Part shown: positions 55,811 through 64,000 of the stretch, one piece after another
How positions within the stretch are numbered: the stretch's first letter is position 1
How the letters are laid out: the number at the start of each line of letters is the position of its first letter
Assembly (NCBI GenBank): GCA_025331445.1
Contig: JAIWNE010000003.1
Location: 434,001 to 498,000, forward strand
Length of the DNA stretch: 64,000 nucleotides
Direction: 5' to 3'
DNA from: Blakeslea trispora
Lineage: Eukaryota > Mucoromycota > Mucoromycetes > Mucorales > Choanephoraceae
Notes under the pieces: model-generated
Database searches by the model: none
The model's input: the letters and a program-made list of their open reading frames with translations, nothing else
What the model was told of the DNA's origin: nothing
Made by a program: the position numbers and the translations under genes

Positions 55811-56577
55811 GGCTCTTTCTTTTAATATGTATGTTTGGAATAAATGTAATAAAACTTTTGTCTTTTAAAAAGAAAAAGAGAAAAAGAAAGAAATAAAGAC
55901 AACTAGACTTCTAAATTACCTTTAAGTTACACAATGTAGCAAAATGAGATCTAATTTCGACATTTAAGCATTTTAAACTTCCAAATTCGGCTGTATGTGC
56001 TAGTAAGCGGTAACTTTAATAAATTACATTCAGGTTGCGCTTCCCGTCCTTCCTTTCTCTCTTCCATCCTTTTTTCTATTCATCAAGAAGGCAAAACACA
56101 CATACACTCACACCCACATATTCAATATCAATCCGGAAGTGTTGATTGGATATCTATGTGGCAATATAGCATCAACTGCTTAAAAACTCAATTTATGCAA
56201 TCGTTTCCGCTTTTCTTTTTTTGGCTCAAAAAAGGATAATTGGACTTTTGATATAGTCAAGTTGATATTTTATGAGAATAGAGAATAACATTCTTTTTTT
56301 TTTTGGAAGCATAACAGCCTATTATATACAACAGTAGAAAGCTAGTTCCTAGTAGTTTTTGTGGGTAGCTCATACTCAGGTTAGAAAATAATCTCTTGGC
56401 AATTTATGCTTCCCCCCTTTTTTTAAGATGATGAAATAAAGGATAGAACATATCCGACGATTTGATTGGACTGTTATGCTTGTCTTCTTAAAGTGGTTAT
56501 TGTGTATCTGTCATTTATGTACAAACAAAAAAAAAAGAGAAAGAGAGAGAGAGAGAGGGGGTATAAACAAGGTAGGC
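55811..56577. other. Intergenic between the PC-esterase and RMI1 genes
   Basis: AT-rich. It must hold the PC-esterase promoter and the RMI1 3' end. A GA-rich stretch lies near 56537-56559. No gene was recognised. Confidence 0.45.
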
Positions 56578-58515
56578 CTACGCATATTTTTCATAGCCAA
56601 CCACAACAGGTAAAAAAACCGTTTTTCCTGGTTCTTTTTGAGAAGTTTTTGTTTCCATGACAGATATGTCAAGTTGAAGAGTTGCTGTTGCTGACATTAC
56701 TTTACGCTGAAATGGCTGAAATACCTAGAATGCAAGGGAGGGGTTAAACAATCTGTACATAACATAACTGGATACACTTACTTCTTTCATGATACGTCTT
56801 TGACCGCCTTTTTGCTTTGAGAGTTCTAATAAGGCTTGCTTGCTTGTGCCCATAAGCTCACTTAATACCTATACCGCAAAAAAAAAAAAAAACTATTTAG
56901 AAGACCTGAGAAAAATAAAAAAAAAAAGATGATTTACATGATCATTCAGAATGACATTAAATGTCTCTGAGCTTGTGTTGTCTGGATCTGCTATTTCAAT
57001 CTCCAAGTTGAATTTTTGTGTTTGTGATAAACGCAGATTTGTGAAATAGACACATTTTGCTCTAGTAAACACAATATCAGCCAAGTCTTCACTAGGCTCA
57101 TCCTGTTGCATGGCCTTTAGCTTTCTTGCAATGACATCAAATGTACAATGCATTCTGCCCTCTTCATCTATAGTAACACCTTCACGTTTAACATTGTTCA
57201 GGTTCTCCCAGACACTTGTATTAACCCAACCAAGGTCTGATAAATCCATCCCATCATCATCATCATCGGCATGATCATCAGTATCGTTTTCTGGTGGATG
57301 AACAGTCTCGGTTGAATATGTGGATAAAGGCAGATCTTCTATGGTATCATATCGACTACGTTTGTTGGGTGGTTCTTGTATAGGTGGTGTTTCATTAGAT
57401 GCTGTTAAGGGTTTCTTTGATTTAGATAGACTAATGCCTGAACCGGAAGAAGGCGAGGAACGAGTTGCATCCACCCGCATAGGTGAAAAAGAAGGTTCAA
57501 CAAAATCATTGTCATCATCACTGATTGTGGATATAGGATCCGAGGTTAAAGAAGGTTGAGGCATGCTTGTGTCGGGCAAACTAGCATGGGTGGGTCTGTT
57601 AACCAGCTCTTCCATAGCCGAATAAAGCATATCATCATCGCCAAAATCATCAAATTCATCCATTGCAGTCTGTGGTAATGACCTTGAATGGTTAGGTCTT
57701 CTTGGTTGTGTATGATCATTGGCTGAACCCACTAGAGTAGGTGCTGTAAAGAAAGAATGTAATGTGCTGGATGCTGCTGTTTCTGTCTGGCTTGTCTGTT
57801 GAGCAATACCCAATTCTGCTTTAAACCTTCGCTCTAGTTCAGCTACCATATCACCACCATACAGAGTAGGCACATCTCCACCCATTACTTTGATACTACT
57901 CTTATATAACAGAAGCATACCTCTTCTCACTTGACAGTTTTTTATCAGCACCTACCAAAAAAGGAAACAATCCATAAGAAAAAAAAATCCATAGAGACAA
58001 TCATGACAACATATAAATACCTTACAGCCAAAAGGTGTTTTAAGATCAAGTTCAGGAATGGTTTCCATTTCCATAGCCTGAATCTGTTTTGTGCCGTCTG
58101 TCAAGGTCCAGCGTAACATGCCTCGAGGAAAAGTCACTTCTTGACCTGCTTGTCGCTCAACATATGTTTGGCGTACGGTGGTTAGGTTTTGAAGACTGTT
58201 TAGTAAGGAAAAGGTGGAATTGGTGATATCTTTTGCATCTTGTATCTGTAGTACCACTCCTTGTTGCTGTAAGTGACCTGGAGGAAAAGTCTGAATGGGT
58301 GTCTGTCCGAAATCATCAGGAATGACTGATGGCGAAGTAGTGGACATGTCTTTACTTAAGAAATCAGACAAGATCTGACGATAGGCTGCTTCGAAATCGT
58401 GTATTGGCTCTGGCTGATCAGCATGCCATTTAGCTAGATAATCGTGTGTAATACGAACTCCTGCTCTGTCTTTTAACCATCGTATCAAAGTAGAAGGAGG
58501 ATCTTCCGATGACAT
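56578..58515 (-). CDS. RMI1: RecQ-mediated genome instability protein 1 (RMI1-like)
   Basis: Partner of the Sgs1/BLM helicase and topoisomerase III in dissolving double Holliday junctions. Exons 58515-58021, 57951-56938, 56868-56782 and 56724-56578 give 580 residues. The N-terminal three-helix part (LIRWLKDRAGVRITHDYLAK) and OB fold 1 (GVVLQIQDAKDITNSTFSLL, then PRGMLRWTLTDGTKQIQAME, TPFGCKVLIKNCQVRRGMLL and VMGGDVPTL) fit RMI1. A long acidic low-complexity linker (about 240-410) precedes a C-terminal OB-like domain ending in VMETKTSQKEPGK. That C-terminal domain is assigned by position and pattern only. The ATG at 58515 (MSSEDPP) is chosen because the next upstream codons lack a better start. 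Confidence 0.82.
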
Positions 58516-59033
58516 GGTTAAAGTCAAAAAAAAAAAATGAAAAGCGACTACGCGAAAAAAAAAAAAGAGAGACCAAAATCAGAAACCGCGTTTCTTTAGA
58601 GTTTATCAAACTTAAAATTAAGACGATTTTAACAATACAATGCAGAGTTGCAGCTGGTTAAATTTAGACGAAACTGTTGTAATGAGTACACTAAAGTCGG
58701 AAATGAAATACTTCAGACAACAAATATCCGATCATGCCAAAAAAAAAAAAGTAACTCACTGACTAGCAGTACATGGTGTTATTGCTGGTATTTTTTTTTT
58801 TTTTTTTTTACTTACTCGAGTAACATGACTCTGATTGCCCAAGATCTCGGCTTGTTTTGATCGAGTGTTCAGTCAGCAAGTGGAGTGTAAAAGACCTACC
58901 TCTTGGAGCAAAGAAAGAATAACTATGACAAACTGACTCAAACGCGATCCATCACCCTTTGCCAATCAATACAGCATAATTGCTTGTTAGCACTGTCATT
59001 CTCTTTTTAGTAGATGACAGAGTTAGCTTCACA

Positions 59034-59093
<60 letters not shown>

Positions 59094-59619
59094 GTATGTT
59101 AGTATGAAATATAGTTTGTTAGGGTGAAATGGTGATGTGAAAGTAATCGATGATAGACAAGATGAATCGACTTTATACTTTATTTAAGTGAAATGCTACT
59201 CTTATATTATCTACTCCTAAATGCAATAGCATTTTAGCGCTTGAAGCGATTATAAGTTTAGAGGGGGATTGCTTTAGATTATTTACTCTTCAATTGACTG
59301 ACCTACTGTAACATTTGGTTTTGTTAAAGAGGTAAAGTTGTTCCTTTTAAGCGAACTACTCAAGCAAGTACATGAGCTAGGTTTATGAACATCTTACAAG
59401 CCAAATTTACTAAACACCATAAGCCAAGGCTGTTGAATGATGCAATAGACAGAAGGAACTAGTATAAGGAGTACGTAAGATCCTTCCCGTGTAATCCTTG
59501 TATAGTATGTAAATGTTGCCAAGAACATAACAATGAAGGGCCGCCAATTTATTTTTTTAAAAGATCGCAATGATAACAATGACCTTATGTACGGGGTCTG
59601 TTTAGGGATCAGGATGGGC
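58516..59619. other. Intergenic with a long (CT)n microsatellite
   Basis: AT-rich DNA with the CT repeat at 59036-59090. A hydrophobic minus-strand frame at 59394-59579 has no motif. No gene is supported. Confidence 0.45.
59036..59090 (+). repeat. (TC)n microsatellite
   Basis: About 27 uninterrupted TC dinucleotides, the longest simple repeat in the window apart from coding CAA tracts. Confidence 0.9.
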
Positions 59620-59935
59620 TTATCTCGAACTAGCTGCTTTGACAGCTAACCAATCAGGCTTAAGATCAAAAAGGTAGGATAAAAGGACTCCTTGTTCATT
59701 AGCCGCTAAAACTTGGAACGTACATTGATCATAGTCATATTTTGGCTTTCCATTTAGAGTCTATAAGCTTGTTGCAAATCAGGGCAAAAGTTTGATTTGT
59801 AATAAGCTTCCATGACCTGTAAGACAGTTTAAAAAAAAAAGAGGATTCAGGGCGTCACTGCTTATGCCTTGTTCTAAAAAATCCTTTGGTGCTACAAAGG
59901 CTTTGGTCATGTAAAGGTCTAGAAACAGATGAGTT
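59620..59935 (-). pseudogene. Unrecognised coding relic or small spliced gene
   Basis: On the minus strand, about 59912-59835 reads LYMTKAFVAPKDFLEQGISS followed by DALNPL. After a TTACAG acceptor, MEAYYKSNFCPDLQQAYR follows, then after a TATAG boundary TLNGKPKYDYDQCTFQVLAA and NEQGVLLSYLFDLKPDWLAV to stop TAA at 59620. The pieces are strongly protein-like, but the joins are not in phase with canonical donors. It may be a decayed gene. No family was recognised. The stretch 59936-60497 is AT-rich and holds the ABCC promoter. Confidence 0.4.
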
Positions 59936-60497
59936 AAAATGGAAAGTGTCAGGTTTTATAGGTTTTGTGTTCTAGAGTCACGCTTTATTTATTTGTTTCT
60001 TTTCAGGTCATGTATAGGCAAAAGAAGATAGAGTTTTGCAAGTCAAAAAGAAAGAGATCTACGGAATTCTAAGCCATAATAGAATTCTCTGTTCACTTTG
60101 CTGTACTCTGATCTGCATTGAATTGATTCTTTTTCTCATTTTGACAAAGACGCATTGTTTCATCTTTTTTCGATTTAGTGCAATCTATGCCAGCAAAAAA
60201 AAAAAGATATGACATTAAGCTAGATGGCGTATACATCAAAAGCAAAAAAGGGGGAAATCAAACACTAAGCATGTAGAGACAACCCAATGATTACGTTGAT
60301 GTTTCTTGTAGAGATCAATTCAAAATCGGGGTACTAAAAAGATGCATCCATTGCCGCAGCTATTGTGTAATTTTTTACAGTTTTTGTCAAACCCTTTTTT
60401 TTTTTTCGGGCGATTGTCTTTTTAAAAAAAAAAAGTCTTTGATTTATTTTCTCTTTTTCTTTTTTTTTTTTTCATTTCCTGTTCATCATTGCAATTC

Positions 60498-63400
60498 ATG
60501 TCAATAGATAGCACTGCGTCTATTGCTTGGCTATCTGGAGCACTTGCATTCTGTGTATCCTCCAGTGCCTTCATACTTTCTCTGCAGCGTATACATCTGC
60601 ACAAATCTCAACAACAAGACCCTGCCCCGCTTCGTTTTGATACAGTCCGAAATGCCTCTATACCTATTAGCGATGATGGCCATCGCTTAACTCGTCTTAC
60701 TTTTGGTACAGCCCTGTTGACTTTATTTTCTGTGTTGAATTTCTATGATCATATGAAACAAGCTGAATCTGAAGATTGGCTTTTGACTGCTTCTTATTGT
60801 GCTCAATTTGTTGCTTGGTTGTATGCCTCTGTCCTTGTACTTGTCTCTCGTCGCCATCCCTTTCCAAGTGAATGGGGATGGATATTGAATGTTCACTTGT
60901 GCATCTTTTATTTGTTTGCTTGGTCCATTGCTGTTTATAATCTGTATGATGCTTATGTCACTCGTCCAACAGACGGTTGGGTTCACATGCTGCCAACTAT
61001 CTTGACTTTTTTGGTCGGTACTGATCTTGCCTATATAACAGCCACTACTCAAAGAGGTGCACCTTTTGTAGATGAAAATGGAAATCAAGTGGTAAGCATC
61101 GATGTTGCTTCTATCTTCTCAATTCTCTATTTCGAATGGGTCACACCTATTGTTCGTTTGGCCTACAGCAAAAAGACATTGGCAAATGAAGATTTACCCA
61201 TCTTGCCTCCTTTGTTTAGAGGTTACAATCTATATTATATATTTGGCTCTACTAGAGGATCGAGTCTTTTGAAGCGTATCTATATCTCCAATCAAAAAGC
61301 CATCGTCATTCAAGTCATCTTGGCTATCATTACCTCGCTTGCTTATTATACCCCCGCTTTCTTTGTGAATCAATTTCTGACTCTGATCCAAGAGATGAAT
61401 GGCAAAAAAGACACAGAATCGATTAGAAAGGGCTTTTTGATTGTTACCTTTTTAGGTATTGCTATTTTCGTCTTGGGTCTTGCTGTGGGTCAATTGTGGT
61501 ACTTTGGTGAGTCAGAAATGAATCATGGCTGACTAGATTTTCCTTTACTAATATCATTTCTATTCTCAGCTTCATCATCTGTTCAAGTCCGAGTGAAGGC
61601 TATGTTGAATATCGAAATTTATCGCAAAACCTTGCGTCGACGCGATTTGGCAGTAGCAACACCTCAATTGGATGACGAAGAAAACAAAGACAATGATAGT
61701 CATGAAGATGACAAGGCCAACAAAAATGAAGATATCAGCTCTTCTACTGGTACTATTGTCAATCTCATGAGCACTGATTCCAACCGTATCTCTCAATTCT
61801 CTACTTGGTGGTTCTCTATCCTTTCTGCTCCTATAGAATTGACTGTTGGTATTTACTTTTTGTATAATCTTTTGGGAAGATCCTGTCTCTTGGGTTTGTT
61901 GGTCATGGTTGTTGTACTACCCATTAACCACTACAATGCTAAGATGTATGCTAAAACTCAAGACAAACTGATGGAGTCTCGTGATAAGCGTGTCTCCCTG
62001 ATGAATGAAGTGCTTCAAGGCATTCGTCAAATCAAGTTCTTTGCTTGGGAGAAGAACTGGGAAAAGCGTATTATGGAAGCAAGATCGGTTGAGCTCCATC
62101 ATTTGGGCATTACATATCTTTCTGGTGTCATGTTCTCTTTTATCTGGCAAGGATCACCCATCTTGGTCACACTTGTCTCATTTTGGTCATTTACAAAACT
62201 TGAAGGACAGCAATTGACAGCACCTATCGCTTTTACTGCCATCACTGTTTTTAACGAATTGAGATTTGCTTTGAACGTCTTGCCCGAAGTCTTTATTGAG
62301 CTGACTCAAGCTTGGATCAGTGTCAAGCGTATTCAGACTTATTTGAATGAAGAAGAGATTGAGCCTCCTGCTGAAGATGAGCTTGCTGAGAATCAAAACA
62401 ATGATGTTTTCATTGGATTTGAAAATGCTACAGTAGGTTGGGCTAAACAAAACTACACTGATGAAGAGCAAGATGAACCTAGCTCCAGCTTTATCTTGAA
62501 GGACTTGAACATTCAATTCCCTAATAACGAATTGAGTTTGATCAGTGGTTCTACTGGTTCCGGAAAGACCTTGATGATGCTCAGTCTGTTGGGTGAAGCG
62601 CTTATACTGAAAGGTAAAGCAAGATGCCCACGTCATGCCATTGCCGACAAGGTCTCTGATGACTTTACTGTCTCAAGCGATATTGATCCCAAGGATTGGT
62701 TGCTTTCTTATTCCCTTGCTTATGTTTCACAAACAGCCTGGCTTCAAAATGCTTCTATCCGTGACAACATCTTGTTTGGTTTACCTTATGTTGAATCAAG
62801 ATACCGTGATACACTTTATGCATGTGCTCTTGACAAAGATCTGTCAATTTTGGAAGATGGTGATCAAACCGAGATTGGTGAAAAAGGTATCACTTTGAGT
62901 GGTGGACAAAAAGCTCGTGTTTCATTGGCAAGAGCCGTCTATTCTCGCGCTCAAACAATTTTGATGGATGATGTACTTAGTGCTGTTGATGGTAAAGAAA
63001 GTGAAATGATATATACGAAATCATGCTAATTCCCTTTTTTTTTTAATGGGTGAATTAGCTCACACTGCCAAACATTTGTACGAAAAATGCCTTTTGGGTC
63101 CCTTGATGGTCAACCGTACTCGTGTTTTGGTGACTCATCATGTGAAGCTTTGTATCAAGGGAAGTGCTTACATTGTACACATCGATAACGGTCGTGCTGC
63201 CTTAATGGGTCATCCTTCTGAATTGCGTCAATCAGGTCAACTATCAACTATTCTTGAAGATGAAGAAGCCGAAGATCAAGATGAACTCGAAGAAAATGCT
63301 GAAGAAGAAATAGCCATCGAACAAACAATTCCATCTCAATCCTCTGAAACAGAGCAATCAGACGCTGCTAAAGACCAAAAGAAGCCTCGTACTCTTGTCC

Positions 63401-64000
63401 AAGATGAAGTACGCGCTACAGGTATGGTCAAGCTCAGATTGTACAAGTTGTATGTCAATATGGTAGGCAGTGCCTTGTTCTGGGCTGTTGTGATTATCGC
63501 TGTACTTGGCTCGCGTGGTTTAGATGTGCTTGAAAGTTGGTGGATTAAGCAATGGTCTCAATCCTATGAGACAGAAGCAAATAGCACATACATCATTCAA
63601 CAAGGCAGTGTTCTCTCTCAGCCGCAGGTTGCTTTTGCACACACTCCACTTTTCCTCAACACTGTCGAACACGAAGAATTCTCTGTCAATAGCAACAAAG
63701 ATGATTCTCTGAACTTCTATCTTGGTATTTACTGTTTGATCACCATTGCCAACATCTTTGTTGGTACTGCCCGTTTTGCTATCGTTTTCTGGGGTGTCTT
63801 GCGTGCCAACAAACAATTGTATGCTGAACTCTTGCATCGTGTCTTCAGAGCTCCTCTTCGTTTCTTTGATACTACACCTGTTGGTCGTATTCTCAATCGA
63901 TTCTCCAAGGATTTTGAAACCACTGATGATCGTATTCCTGACGATTTCTTGAACTTTGTTATCCAATGGATTGTCATTTTTACCAGTATCATAAGTGTGG
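60498..64000 (+). CDS. ABCC/MRP-type full ABC transporter (YCF1/BPT1-like), 3' truncated by the window
   Basis: Exons 60498-61506, 61570-62991 and 63059-64000 (continuing) give about 1124 residues of a protein that should be about 1500. An N-terminal TMD0-like region of several helices (1-195) is followed by the L0 linker and TMD1, with the family segment SIFSILYFEWVTPIVRLAYS. NBD1 has Walker A GSTGSGKT (about 663), the Q-loop region YVSQTAWLQNASIRDNILFG, signature LSGGQKARVSLARA and the degenerate Walker B ILMDDVLSAVD usual for ABCC NBD1. An acidic linker precedes TMD2, which begins near 63430; its coupling region HRVFRAPLRFFDTTPVGRIL is visible. Family role: export of glutathione, glucuronide or organic-anion conjugates, often into the vacuole. 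The start at 60498 is the first ATG in frame. NBD2 lies outside. Confidence 0.9.

Overview
The window is nuclear DNA of a filamentous fungus, most likely an early-diverging one of the Mucorales type. The evidence is AT-rich intergenic DNA, many short GT-AG introns (about 45-250 nt), fungal versions of the recognisable proteins (Gti1/Pac2 factor, group III hybrid histidine kinase, Erg25, Edc3, ADP1-type ABC transporter), H2C2 integrase-like and SWIM-transposase relics, and Q-rich tracts. I see no rRNA, tRNA, CRISPR or prokaryotic-style operon. Exon joins below come from reading frame, splice signals and phase; most were checked to sum to a whole number of codons.

Layout. 1-673: 3' end of a class III alcohol dehydrogenase. 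1671-3090: three small secreted-protein genes in a row on the minus strand; the third is a two-exon, 51-residue precursor ending in a dibasic site and a 12-residue two-cysteine peptide. 3513-5250: a decayed SWIM-finger MULE-type transposase. 6300-7267: FAD synthase. 7993-8999: Gti1/Pac2 regulator. 9041-9760: H2C2 integrase-like protein. 10485-13656: Bre4/aromatic-acid-exporter-like membrane protein. 13788-14947: Cbf1-like bHLH factor, divergent from a UBE3A-like HECT ligase (15901-18528). 18614-27237 is dense: a small unknown gene, EDC3, an MBIP-like gene, eIF3i, RPS15, ERG25 and a PAQR/Izh receptor. 28047-31826: ADP1-like ABCG transporter with a Cys-rich ectodomain. 35201-41221: a 1874-residue hybrid histidine kinase with about twelve 92-residue poly-HAMP units. 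41222-52265 is gene-poor, with decaying or unresolved coding tracts and simple repeats. 52266-58515: SEH1 with a huge Q-rich insert, a PC-esterase and RMI1. 60498-64000: an ABCC/MRP-type transporter that runs off the window.

Functional view. Most genes are independent housekeeping genes: redox and flavin supply, sterol C4-demethylation, translation initiation and the small ribosomal subunit, mRNA decapping, nuclear pore, recombination-intermediate dissolution, ubiquitination. Signalling and environment genes are interspersed: the osmosensing-type kinase, PAQR receptor, WOPR and bHLH regulators, and three transporter families. Several close head-to-head pairs (EDC3/MBIP-like, FAD1/Gti1-Pac2, bHLH/HECT, PAQR/ABCG) probably share promoter regions.

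The observations most worth following are the neuropeptide-like secreted precursor and its two secreted neighbours, the twelve-unit poly-HAMP array containing a perfect 378-bp internal duplication, the three GC-AG introns in two nearby genes, and the Q-rich expansion inside Seh1.
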